Assembly: GCA_022605405.1 (NCBI GenBank)
Contig: JABYQQ010000003.1
Coordinates: 248,001-312,000, forward strand
DNA: 64,000 nucleotides
Origin: Earliella scabrosa
Taxonomy: Eukaryota > Basidiomycota > Agaricomycetes > Polyporales > Polyporaceae
Direction: 5' to 3'
Shown here: positions 10,985-21,458 of the stretch, in pieces
How positions within the stretch are numbered: the stretch's first letter is position 1
How the letters are laid out: every line of letters starts with the position of its first letter
Made by a program: the position numbers and the translations under genes
The notes under the pieces: model-generated
The model's input: the letters and a program-made list of their open reading frames with translations, nothing else
What the model was told of the DNA's origin: nothing
Database searches by the model: none

Positions 10985-12621
10985 GACCGGCTCTAACGGC
11001 GAGCGGGCATCGTTTGGTGCAGACTGGACAGACAGCGGGGCGGACGGGGACGTGGAGGGCGGATGGGAAGCGTTGGCCGGGACGCGAGAGGGCGTGTGCA
11101 GGGCGCGCGTCGATGGGCCATGCTCGATTTATGGCGTGCATGGCACCGGAGACAAGACTGGCATTCGCCTTCCATGCGGAAAATAGCCGACACGGCCAGA
11201 GACGTCATTCCTTAATCGTTCAGGCGCCTATGTCCCGCCGCTTCTCGCCGTCGCCGCCGCCTTCTTCTCGCCCCCGGCCGCCTCCGCTCGCTGCGCCGCC
11301 GCCGCCGCCGCCCGTCGTCGGTCGCCCGAGGACCGAGTGCGATCGGCTGCGAGGCGAGCAAGCAGGCCGAGGGCGCCACCCGTCTCCGCACGGCTCGGGC
11401 ATGGCTTCAGACACGGATACCCAGATCGAGGCAGACAGTCGGCAGTGGCTTGCACAGACCGCACCCGGAAACACCATGCCCTCAGCGCGTTGGTCCCTCT
11501 CTCCGACAGTCACATATGCGCACTGCTTTCGGCCTCGACGTCCTTCCGACTGTGCTTGGCCCTTCAAGCAACGTCTGCCGCCTGCATCCTAACAGCCATA
11601 GCCTCTCCGCTCGACGTCCTCCTGTACGCCACCGACATGCACCCAAAAGTCACATCCTCGTCCGCCTCGCGTCCGATCATCCCTCTCTTATCTGGCCGTC
11701 CGTCTGCAGTCACTTCAGATCCAGATTCGCGCCGTTCGCAAGCGTTCGCAGTGGCTGTCCGCTCTCTCTGACGACCTGCTTGCCAAACCCTGCCAACGGT
11801 CCACGCCCCACGCCCTCTTCTCTCCTGCTCTCGGCTCATTATTCTTGCTATCGCTCCCAGCCCATCGTCCAAGCTCACGCTCGCGGTTCGTGCCCGCCAG
11901 CATGACCTGCCTCGTTTCCCGCCGTTCCTGGGCCGCCCCCATCCCACCGTTCCCCGCTAGCCCGCGGCGCCTTTTCACATCCTCTTATTCGCAGATAGCA
12001 CCGCACTTGAAGCCACGCGGCTCGCCTTCCTGCACATTCGTATGTATTTCGAACCAGTCTAGAAGTCTTCTCCGGCAGTCGGCTGTCTCCGACTCCTCGG
12101 AACCTGCGTTCCTGGCCATTCTGTGCTCACAACACCTTTGTATGCCTTCGGAGCAATAATCCTTCCTAACGATGCGACTCTGTCGAATACAACGTTTACA
12201 GGCCCCGACGCGTGCCGTACAATGACGCACGCCCTTCGCCGCGATGATGCATATATGATCCAATCGCTGTGAGCCGTCCGGGTATGTACCTGTCGATTGC
12301 TACCTGATTGCTACGCTCTGCCGCGGTCGCACTCGACCATCTGGTTTTGTCAGCATCGCGCAGTGCGCCCAGGTCTCACTAGCACTGAGGATGCCGACCA
12401 GCAACGCGTCGTCTCCTCTCGATCGTTTGTAGTACGCGTTCATGTGTTTTCAGATCTAGAGCACGCGCGACGCGTATAAATGACGCGCCCAGCCGCGTGT
12501 GAACTCGATAGAACGCTCTGGTGTTTCCCTTCGCGATTCCGCCGCGCTCGCCCCAGGCTCACACCCTCCTCTTCCTCCTTCCACCACCTCTAAACGCAAC
12601 TATACCCACTATCGAGAAGCT
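10985..12621. other. gene-free stretch, divergent promoter region
   Basis: About 1.6 kb between the Mid2-like gene (minus) and the first MDR gene (plus). Short GC-rich ORFs on both strands overlap each other and carry no recognisable protein. From about 12087 the sequence is similar to the promoter of the second MDR gene, so the duplication starts here. A TATAAA-like box at 12475-12480 precedes the MDR gene. Confidence 0.6.
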
Positions 12622-14043
12622 ATGACCGACGCACAACCCGCCGCGAAGAAGCTCCCGACAACGCAGAAGTCGTGGCGAGTGCTGAAAAGCGGCAAGCCTG
12701 CCGAGGCGCTCGCCCTCGCGGATACACCGGTACCTACAAAGCTCAAGAAGGGCGAGATCCTCGTCAAGGTCCAGGCGGCCGCGCTGAACCCAGTGTGAGC
12801 ATACGCTTGCCTTGCGTACGTTGGTGCTGAAACTGACGCGCTGGCGATGGGACATATAGCGGGTACAAGATGTTGGGCCACTTGCCCTCCTTCATTTTGA
12901 AGCGCATACAGGCGTACGAATTTGATCTCGCGGGCGTCGTCGTCGACCCCAACGGGACGGACTTCAAGGAGGGAGACGAGATCTTTGGGACGAATCCAGT
13001 CCGTGAGTCTACCCGTCTCCAATCCAGACTCGTCTCCCCACCTGACCATGCCATCCCTCCACCTATTGCACTGTATATGACTCCCCTGCTATCATGAAAC
13101 CCTTGCGACCTCGCTATGTGCGCACTCCTTATCTCCTCAGCCCGTGTCCTGTCTACCGGTCACGGCGCGCTCGCGCAGTACACGCCCGTCCTGGCATCCC
13201 AAGCCGCCCTACGCCCGAAGAACGTCACGCCCTCACAGGCTTCGGGCTTCGGCATCGCCCCTCTGACCGCGTACCAAGCGCTGTTCGACATTGCCCAGCT
13301 CGAGGAGGGGCAGTCCGTGTTCATCAACGGCGGTAGCACCGCGGTTGGCTCCTTCGCGATCCAGCTCGCCAAGGCCAAGGGCGCGCGGGTCGCGGCGAGC
13401 GCGTCCGCGAAGAACGAGCAGTACGTGCGCGACCTGGGCGCGGACGAGGTGCGTGCTCCGCTGCTTTCATCTTCGTTTGCTTGGAGGAGACACGGGCTGA
13501 CGGAGAATGCGCGCGACGTGCACACCTAGTTCTTTGACTACACCAAGGCGCCACTGCACGAGCAGCTCATCGCGGCCGCTCCCAACCCAAAGTATCACGT
13601 CTTCCTCGAGGCGGTCGGCATCCTGGACCCGGCGCTGTTTGTGCAGAGCGGGGCGTACCTCGCGCCCGGGGGTGTCTTCATCTCTGTCGGGCCGCAGGGG
13701 AAGGGAATCGGGAACATGGCGCACTTTGCGTGGAAGGTGCTCCTGCAGCCGGGGTTCTTGGGCGGGACGAAGCGCAAGTGGAAGCTGGTGGCCGTCGTGC
13801 CGGATAGGAAGAAGAACATGGAGCCGTTTGCGAAGCTCGTCGAGGAGGGTGCGTCCGTTTCAGCCCGCCGATCGTGGAGGTGGAGAGGCTTGCTTTACTG
13901 ATTGGCCCGCTGATACAGGGAAGGTGAAGCCGCTGGTGGACTCGGTGTTTGCGTTCGAGGACGTGCCCAAGGCGTATGAGCGGCTCTTGACGAGCAGGGC
14001 GACTGGGAAGGTTGTTGTGAAGGTGGACCCCGACGCGGAGTAA
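12622..14043 (+). CDS. zinc-free MDR (quinone oxidoreductase-like) NAD(P)H oxidoreductase, gene A
   Basis: Exons 12622-12794, 12860-13002, 13141-13448, 13530-13848 and 13919-14043 give 355 residues. It has the medium-chain dehydrogenase/reductase layout: an N-terminal GroES-like domain (KLKKGEILVKVQAAALNPV, then FDLAGVVVDPNGTDFKEGDEIFG split across lines of the domain), the TAYQALFDIA segment, a nucleotide-binding glycine motif NGGSTAVGSFAIQLAKAKG near residue 168, and the C-terminal FEDVPKAYERL plus TGKVVVKV found in quinone oxidoreductase-like members. The structural and catalytic zinc cysteines of classical alcohol dehydrogenases are absent. Members reduce quinones, enones or aldehydes with NADPH, usually in the cytosol; the substrate here cannot be read from sequence. 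A tandem copy with the same intron positions follows at 14825. Confidence 0.9.
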
Positions 14044-14824
14044 AGGATATGTTTCTCTCTGGTTTATTTGAGGCGGGAATGGTCGTGTTTTATACCTGGA
14101 CTGTATCCTAACACGATTGGTTGTATGTACTTGTACTTACACGCGTGTACGTGTCGCGATCAGGTGCGTCTGGCGCGTCGAGGACGCGTTCGGCGTCAAG
14201 TCGCGATTGAGTGGGCAGTGACGTCACTGGAGGAAAGGAGTTTATACATATAGGCCGCTGCACGTCGCAGTCCGTGCGCTCTCACTCGCGTCTCCGACTC
14301 CTTGGAACCTGCGTTCATCGCCATTGTGCACTCACAACACATCCTTATGCCGATGCAGCAATTCTTCGCAACGTTGCGACTGCGTCAAACACAACGTCAA
14401 CAGCTGCAGGCCGCCCCGACGTGTGTCGTACAATGACGAACGCGTCTCGCCGCTACAATGCATGCAGGCCCCAGCCGCAATGAGGCCCGAGTCCATACCG
14501 GTATGTACCTGTCTATTGCTATTACACGCTCTCCGAGATGCACACATCAAGCCCGGACCCCGCAATCACCCCGCATAGATGTCAGCATCTCCCAGAGCGC
14601 GCAGGTCTCAGATGCCGACGAGCAACGCGTCGTGTCCTCGCACCTGGTCCAGTGTAGAGTTCTATACCTCATGTGCTCATGCACAGCGCGTATATATCAC
14701 GGATGCAACCGTAGGTGAACTGCATCATTGCACGCTCCAGGCACGCTCTGTTGGCATTTCCTTGCGCTCGCGGCCTCACAGGCCTCACCCTCCTTTGCCT
14801 CCTCCACCACCCCTGTGCCCATCT
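14044..14824. other. intergenic region containing the duplication junction and promoter of gene B
   Basis: No gene. Holds the 3' flank of gene A, a TGACGTCA palindrome at 14219-14226, the junction between duplication units near 14290, and a TATATATCA tract at 14691-14699 before gene B. Confidence 0.7.
14219..14226. promoter_or_regulatory. TGACGTCA palindrome (ATF/CREB bZIP-type site), copy 1
   Basis: Perfect 8-bp palindrome in the context CAGTGACGTCACTG, upstream of MDR gene B. Sequence is the consensus for ATF/CREB-type bZIP factors such as fission yeast Atf1, which drive stress genes. The same context recurs at 16360-16367. Binding is inference. Confidence 0.6.
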
Positions 14825-16213
14825 ATGGCAGACACACAAACTACCGCAGCAAAGGAGCTCCCAACGACGCAGAAGTCGTGGCGAGTGCTGAAGAGCGGTA
14901 AGCCAGCCGATGCGCTGGCTCTCGCGGAGACACCGGTACCCACAAAGCTCAAGAAGGGCGAGATCCTCGTCAAGGTCCAGGCGGCCGCGCTGAACCCAGT
15001 GTGAGCATACACTTGCCTTGCGCACGTTGGCACCGGAGCTTACATGCGTGCGATGCGACATATAGCGGGTACAAGGTGTTGGGCATCTTGCCCTCCTTCG
15101 TTTTGAAGCGCGTACTGGCGTACGAATTCGATCTCGCGGGCGTCGTGGTCGACCCGAATGGGACGGACTTCAAGGAGGGAGACGAGATTTTTGGCGTGAT
15201 TCCAGTCCGTGAGTCGACCTCTCTTCTATCCACACCCATGTCCCTACCCGAATACGCCAATTCTCCATCGACTGAACCGTACACAACTCCCCTGCCATCA
15301 TGAACACTCGACTCGCGTGGTCCATGCGCAATCCTTGTCATTTCAGCCCGCGTCCTGTCTACTGGATATGGCGCGCTCGCGCAGTACACGACCGTCCTGG
15401 CATCCCATGCCGCCCTAAGTCCAAAGAACGTCACGCCCTCGCAGGCCTCCGGTTTCGCCAGCGTCGCTCTGACCGCGTCCAACGCGCTGTTCGACATTGC
15501 GCAGCTCGAGGAGGGGCAGTCCGTGTTTATCAACGGAGGGAGCACCGCGGTTGGCTCGTTCGCCATCCAGCTCGCCAAGGCCAAGGGCGCGCGGGTCGCG
15601 GCGAGCGCGTCCGCAAAGAACGAGCAGTACGTGCGCAATCTCGGTGCGGATGAGGTGTGTCTTCTGGTTCTGTGCTGCATATTGCGGTTGCTGAGAAGGA
15701 CGTGCGCGACGTGTGCAGTTCTTCGACTACACGAAGGCACCATTGCACGAGCAGCTGATCGCCGCGGCTCCGAATCCAAAGTACCACGTCTTCCTCGAGG
15801 CGGTAGGTATCTTGGACCCGACGCTGTTCGTGCAGAGCGAGGCATACCTCGCGCCCGGAGGTGTGTTCATCTCAGTGGGGCCGCAGGGGAAGGGAATCGG
15901 GAACATGGCGCACTTTGCGTGGAAGGTGTTCCTGCAGCCGGGGTTCTTGGGCGGGACGAAGCGCAAGTGGAAGCTGGTGGCCGTCCAGCCAGACAGGGAG
16001 AAGAACATGGAGCCGTTTGCGAAGCTCGTTGAAGAGGGTACGTCCGTTCAATGTTGGAGAGGCTTGCTTGGCTGATTGGCGGATACAGGGAAGGTGAAGC
16101 CGCTGGTGGACTCGGTGTTTGCGTTCGAGGATGTGCCGAAGGCGTACGAGCGGCTCATGACGAGCAGGGCGACTGGGAAGGTTGTTGTGAAGGTCGATCC
16201 CGACGCGGAGTAA
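14825..16213 (+). CDS. zinc-free MDR (quinone oxidoreductase-like) NAD(P)H oxidoreductase, gene B
   Basis: Tandem paralog of gene A with the same five-exon structure: 14825-15000, 15066-15208, 15347-15654, 15719-16037, 16089-16213, giving 356 residues. It keeps the nucleotide-binding INGGSTAVGSFAIQLAKAKG and the C-terminal FEDVPKAYERL. Differences cluster near the likely substrate pocket: the gene A segment GFGIAPLTAYQALFDIA reads GFASVALTASNALFDIA here, so the usual TAYQAL becomes TASNAL, and the domain-linking residues around EIFGVIPV also differ. That pattern suggests altered substrate range, but it is inference. Both frames are intact, so both copies are probably functional. It lies directly upstream of the isochorismatase-family gene on the same strand. 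Confidence 0.9.
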
Positions 16214-16574
16214 AGGATATGTGTTTCTCTAGCTGCCAATTGGAGGCGGTGTGTATATGGCTGTATTCTAGTGGGATTGCTTGTACTCGTACTTACACCT
16301 GTGTCGCGATCAGGTGCAGCGTCGCGTCTTTCGCGCGTCGGCGTCAAGTCGCGATAGAGTGACGTCACTGGGAGTTGTATACGGGCCGCTGTGAGTCGCA
16401 GTCCGCGCACTCTCACTCGCACTCCCACCTTATCGCACTCACCCAGGCCCGCGTCCCAGCGTCGCACACGGTCAGTCCTTCTCATGGCCCCCTCGCCCCC
16501 ACCGCCCCGACCTCCCATCGCCGCCCTTGCGCGTTATCTGCCCCACCCGCGAACTCTCCGAACACGCCATACTG
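16214..16574. other. intergenic region with promoter of the isochorismatase-family gene
   Basis: Contains the end of duplication unit 2, the second TGACGTCA site and C/T-rich promoter-like sequence before the ATG at 16575. No gene. Confidence 0.6.
16360..16367. promoter_or_regulatory. TGACGTCA palindrome (ATF/CREB bZIP-type site), copy 2
   Basis: Same GTGACGTCACTGG context as the site at 14219-14226, now 208 bp upstream of the isochorismatase-family ATG. It arrived with the duplicated flank, so gene B and this hydrolase share one type of upstream element. Confidence 0.6.
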
Positions 16575-18030
16575 ATGGGCAACTCTGCCGCAACCAGCGT
16601 GCCCCCCGCCTCGCTCTCCTCCGACCCCCCATCCGCGCCCGCGCCTCCCAAGCACGACACTCCCATCCTCGGCATGGTCAAGCGTCCCCGCCTGCCCGTC
16701 GCGACCGAGTACGGAAACGCGGCGTCGTTCTGGGTCGAGTACCCGAGCGGGCTCGTCGACCTCACGCGCACGACGCACCTCCCCAAGGGCCCGCTCTCGG
16801 AGGGCGACGTGAGCCAAGACCAGAAGGTGCAGGAGGTGCCGATACCTAAGCTCGTGAAGGAAACGCAGCTCGACGTGCCAGTCGACGGCGAGCGCGTCGT
16901 CCGGATCGCGGCGAAGCACAGCGCGATCGTGATCATCGACATGCAGAAGTGAGTGCCGCGAGTCTACGACGAGGGTGTGCGCATTGCGGGCTTGTCGGAC
17001 AAGGCGAGGTGCTGATGGTCTGTGTGTGGGCGCGGGCAGCTTCTTCCTCCATCCCGATCTGCGCGACCACCCAAAGGGCCTCGAGTGCGTCATCCCGATC
17101 ATGAACGTCGTTCCCCCGCTGCGCACGCACGGCGTGAAGATCCTTTGGGTGTGAGTCTTCCTCTCCAATCAGCTCGCCCGCTCGTCGTTCACACAATTGA
17201 CTGGACATGGCGGCTCCCCGCAGGAACTGGGGCCTAACGGAGCATGAGCTGACGACGATCCCGCCGTCGCTTGTCCGCGGCTTTATGAAGGGAGGGCACG
17301 GCGGGTTCGGCGCGCACCTCGCGGAGCCTTTCGGCCGCCTGCTCATGCGCGGCGAGTACAACTCGGAGCTCTATGGCCCGCTCCAGGGCCTGTACGAGGA
17401 CGGCCGGCGCGAGGGCACCGACGTCTGGATCCACAAGAATAGGTGAGCGTCTCTCCTCCCTCCCTCTCCCTGTCAAGGCGCAACCTTCGCTGCGGGGCGA
17501 GGCTGCACTCCACGCGTTCGCGAAGGGGGCGTGTACGGCAATCCTTCCGCCTCCGTCACGCTCTGGGTCGAGAACGAACGGCACGCGGGCTGACTGCGGC
17601 TCTGCGTGCGCAGGATGAGCGGCATCTGGGGCGGACAAACGGCGCTCGATCTCTACCTGCAGGAGCAGGGCATCACGACGCTCTTCTTCGCGGGAGTGAA
17701 CGCGGATCAGGTCAGCTTTCGCTCCGCTCCTTCTCGTCGTCCGAGTGCGCAGCTGACGGGAACTTGGAATATCGGTGGACAGTGCGTGCTGGGAACGCTG
17801 GTCGATGCGTACTTCCGTGGATACGACTGCATCCTGGTCGAAGACTGCGTCGCGACGACATCTCCGCCGGGCGCGCTGGAGAGCGTCGTGTATAACGCTG
17901 GTGGGGTGCGTCTCTTTCCGTGTTCCATTGCCGTGTCAAGACGAGGTTCGATTCCATTGACCGGTCGGAACAGAGCTACGGGTTCGTCACGACCTCCGAA
18001 AGGATCATCGAGGCCGCGTCTAGTTCCTGA
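16575..18030 (+). CDS. isochorismatase-family cysteine hydrolase
   Basis: Exons 16575-16948, 17040-17150, 17224-17442, 17614-17710, 17783-17905 and 17974-18030 give 326 residues. The Asp-Lys-Cys catalytic triad of the cysteine-hydrolase superfamily is visible: Asp122 in SAIVIIDMQ, Lys233 in DVWIHKNRMSGIWGG, and Cys268 in AGVNADQCVLGT. The family cleaves isochorismate, nicotinamide or other amides and vinyl ethers; the substrate here is open. An N-terminal extension of about 110 residues before the first catalytic motif (Pro-rich, then FWVEYPSGLVDLTRTTHLP) is longer than in bacterial members but I believe common in fungal ones. The frame has an upstream TTG but no earlier ATG, so 16575 is the start. 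Function with the neighbouring oxidoreductases is a guess from proximity and shared upstream element. Confidence 0.88.
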
Positions 18031-18604
18031 GGAGCGGATATTGAGGGCAAGGACGTTCAGGCGCAGGGACGAGAAGGGATCTAAGGTTGGGCACACATGC
18101 GGATATAGAAGAGAAGGAAGGAATCTTGGATACTCGTGTAATGTGTAGTATACAGTGCTATTGGGCTTGGAATGGGTGGGATACATACATGCGCGCACGT
18201 GGAGGCAGGTACAGAGTACAGAAGGTGTCGTCGTCAGAGGTCGTGGAGGGCCGTGTCTGGTGTGTACGTGCGGGCGTGCGGGCTATGCGGGGCGGGGGCG
18301 GGGGCGGGCTTCTATGCCTCTTTGTGATACATGGGATACAACAACAGGTCGAGGAGGGGTGGCGAGAGCGATGGTGACGAGAGCGATATATGTGCGAGAA
18401 GCAATTATACGCATATGATACATGGCGGAGACGGGGGTGCACGGATATGCGCGACGGGGAGGCGCATGCGGGAAGCGGGTGGCAGGCAGGCAGATTGTCC
18501 GTCCATGAGAGAACACCCGGTGCAGCGTCTGCAGCGGGCCAGTCTAATGGCTCAAGGGGTCTGGTCCTTCAAGGCTTCGAACCTTCATTACGCAGCTGTA
18601 CGCT
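18031..18604. other. intergenic region between convergent genes
   Basis: 3' flanks of the isochorismatase-family gene and Mid2-like copy 2. Purine-rich G-runs around 18280-18310; no gene seen. Confidence 0.6.
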
Positions 18605-21458
18605 TCAGTTCCTCCACTCGACGCTCGGACGCCGCTGTATGTCAAAGAGAACCGATCAGCACACCGCGCCCTCTCTATCGCCACCAGAAGCAGACGGGGA
18701 AGAACGATGAGCACATACCTGCTGCCCGGTCATCCTCGAGTAGAACGTGTCCCGCTTCCCTGCCCGTGTCGTCGTCACCGGGCTCGGGTTGCCTGGCGCG
18801 GGCACGACCTCGTTCGTGTCGCTGAACGGGTTCGTCACGCCGGTCTGCGACGCGTTCGCGCTCGACCCGGATGCTGGGCTCGGCGGCTCGTGGCCGGACT
18901 GGGAGCCCGAGGGAGAGAGGGACGAGAACGACGCGGGGGGCGTGAGCGGCTCGTAGGGTATCGCCCTGCCTGTCCCATTCTCCGCATCAGGCGTGCTCAG
19001 CTGCGTCTGGATGCTCTTCAGCATCGGCGGGGGAGATCGCGAAAGTGAGCGCGCGGTCGCGGTCGTCGTCGTGCTGTTCCGGCGGAGCGGGCTGCGCGGC
19101 GGGAGCACGGGCGGCTTCGCGAGCTGTTGCTGGACCTGCTGAGGTGTGCGCGGCGCCGGCGCGAGCGGTGTCGTGCGCACGGGCGACTCCGGCTCGGGGG
19201 CGAAGGCGTCGAAGTCGGGGTGGGGCGGCACGGGCTTGCGCGCGGTCGGGGAGGAGACGCGCGTGGAACTCGCGTTCGCGGTGGGGGAGGGCAGCGTGAC
19301 GCGCGATGTGCTGTTGTTTGTGCTGAGCGGGATGTCGACCAGGCTCTGCGTGTCCTCGTTGTTGAGCGCGGGGAGCGTCGGCGGGTAGAGCGAGGGCGAG
19401 GAGCGCGCGGACGCGGAGGACGGCTCGGGCCTGTTGTGCCGGCGCGAGGCGTCGATGAGGTGGTCGCTCGTGAGCGCGACGCCGATCGAGCTGCCCCCGC
19501 TGGGGTTGCGTCTCCGCGACTCCGTGGAGGTGTGCGTACCGCCGCTGGTTCTGCGACCGTTGGCACCGATGCCAGCGAGGCCAAGACCAATGAAATGCTC
19601 GTGGCTGTTGTGGCTGGTGGTCCCTTGGCCGGAGGCTCGCTCCATGTCATCGTCGAACGGTCCCCGGGCAGCTGGGCGATTGGCGTCCGTGCCTGCGATG
19701 ACAAGCGTGCGGTCTGTGAAGCCTGAGGCGTAGCGCATCTGCGGCGGCGGCGAGATGTCCCGCGGATCCTCGAAGGGGTTGTCGGGCATTGGCAGCGGGC
19801 GTGATATGGTGTTGAGGAAGCGCGGGGTGCGACGCCGACGGCGGCGGAGGATGAGGCAGATGCCAACTCCTACGCCCGCAATGAGGACACCGACGACGAG
19901 GAAGACGCCTGCGACGGCCTTGCTGTTGGCGAAGAAGCTGTGTGAAACATGCATGTTGAGCTGACATAGTGCGGCGAACGCAGACGACAGCTTACCCAGT
20001 GTGGGCGGGAGCATCGCTGACACCCCAGATGCCCGTCGGGTTCGCGATGACATGCGTGACGCTTACGAGCTGGCCGTCTTCCAACGTCGACACGCCGACG
20101 CTAGTGAAGACGGGCGGCACAGAAAGCGAGGTGTGGCTGCTCGCGTCCGTCACGGTGACGATCACGGGCGAAGACAGCGTCGTCTCCGGCTTGTCGGTGA
20201 TCGTGCTCGTGGCCGTCGGGGACGGCGTCTTCGCGTTAGCCTGCACAACGTTGGGAGCTCCTTCAGAATCATCCTCATGCGCGTTCGAAACGGGAGAGTC
20301 AGAAGGAACAGACGGATGCGGGGTCACGTCAGAATGCGGCGCGGGGGTAGGTGGGGGCGCCGCAGAGACCTGTGGGGTCTGGGCAAGCGGCGTGGTCAGA
20401 AGCTGAGACGGAGAGGGTGCTACGGTGGCGGCGGGGGGTCGAACAACGACGATCCGCGTGGAAGGAGCAGAAACTGCCACGTCCGTGGATCTGGTAGAAG
20501 GCGCGACAGAAATAGAAGTGGGTTCGGGGACGGGTACGGGTATTCCAGGAAGTGACCGAGTGTGCTCATGGGAAAGGGAAGTAGTATAAGGAATAGAACT
20601 TGAACTGACCCCTTGAATAGGCTTTGAACTGCTTGGGGCATCCGACGGAGTGTCTGGCTCAGCGGGCCGCGATGGACCAGTCGGCACACTTTGCGGGGTC
20701 GATATGGAAGGGGACACCGAACTTGGAGTGGACACAGCCGAGGAGACAGATGATGGACGGGAAGCAGAGGCAGAGGCAGATGAAGCAGAAGTGAGAGCTG
20801 CGCTGCTTTGGGACGACTGTGAGTCAGGCGGCAACGGTTGTTCACCACCAGCAGCGGTCTTCGTGGCCGTCGGAGATGGTACCGAGGCAGACACAGATGG
20901 TGACGCATCTGCGGGAGCGCTGGTGGCAGAAGCGTCGTTGTCGCCATCCGGGCCAGCCATCTTCACGCTGGTACTAGATCCGCTATCAGCGTGATTACAC
21001 CGAAACTGGATGGAAGGTACGAACTTTGACTTGACGCTCGAATTTGTTGGTGGAGCAGTGGAGACCACAGCTGTACGCGGGGCAGCGGAGGCTCGCGAGC
21101 TCGCTGTGGGCAAGGATGCCTGGTCAGGACGGCTTTCCGAGGGTATGGGTGCAACGGGCAAAAAGAAGGTGCTGCTCCTTGCGGAGCTGGACGGAGAGGG
21201 CGCGGAGGAAGACAAAGATGCAGATGGCAAGGACTCTGATCCAGTGATGGACACAGAAACCGGCGCAGCTGGCCGTTTGGATGAAGCTGAGGGTAAAAAG
21301 GTCTCGCTGGATGACACAGCAGCAAGCACTGTCGATGCAGGTACAGCAGGGGTGCTATTTGCGCTCCCCACCGACGTCGCCAATGATAATGACGAGGACG
21401 ATACGGTGCTGTCAGGCACGGACGGCACCGATGTCAACAGGCCTGCGCTACCTGCTTT
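18605..21458 (-). CDS. Mid2-like Ser/Thr-rich cell-surface sensor, copy 2 (5' end unresolved)
   Basis: Three exons can be supported: 19996-21458 (about 480 residues of Ser/Thr/Pro/Ala mucin-like ectodomain ending PTGIWGVSDAPAHTG), 18719-19937 (FFANSKAVAGVFLVVG, one membrane helix, RRRRRR, then a 380-residue disordered cytoplasmic tail) and a short last exon 18605-18634. The junction ending in HTG joins in phase to FFANSK just as in copy 1. The reading frame is open back to an acceptor-like site at 21459, so at least one 5' exon is missing; a candidate ATG at 21725 opens MLVFVFLSI but I could not connect it with confidence. Expected to be a plasma-membrane wall-stress sensor by architecture. 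The two copies share the membrane segment and layout but the ectodomains are too repetitive to align by eye. Confidence 0.7.

Larger units (their letters stand above)
12087..14290 (+). repeat. tandem duplication unit 1 (MDR gene A with flanks)
   Basis: Starts at the shared string TCTCCGACTCC, which recurs at about 14291, and runs through gene A and its 3' flank. Inside the 5' flank, CAACACxxxxxTATGCC, TGCGACT, CGTACAATGACG and the GTATGTACCTGTCGATTGCTA-like motif recur in the second unit at matching spacing. Boundaries are approximate because divergence is higher outside the coding exons. Confidence 0.7.
14291..16425 (+). repeat. tandem duplication unit 2 (MDR gene B with flanks)
   Basis: Second copy of the 12087-14290 unit. 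Exons 2, 3, 4 and 5 have exactly the same lengths in both genes (143, 308, 319, 125 nt), the first two introns are the same length (65 and 138 nt), and the 3' flank repeats the string GATCAGGTGC, the GGCGTCAAGTCGCGAT string and the TGACGTCACTG site. Confidence 0.75.

Noticed and set aside
11014..11905. ORFs of 144-192 residues in the gap before MDR gene A
   Set aside because: They overlap each other in several frames, are Arg/Pro/Ser-rich as expected for GC-rich non-coding DNA, and have no splice or motif support.
10985..12621. Possible transposon remnant in the GC-rich gap
   Set aside because: No terminal repeats, target-site duplication, transposase or reverse-transcriptase motif could be seen.
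19045..20555. Several long plus-strand ORFs over Mid2-like copy 2
   Set aside because: Same explanation: antisense of low-complexity coding sequence, Arg/Gly/Ala-rich with no motif.
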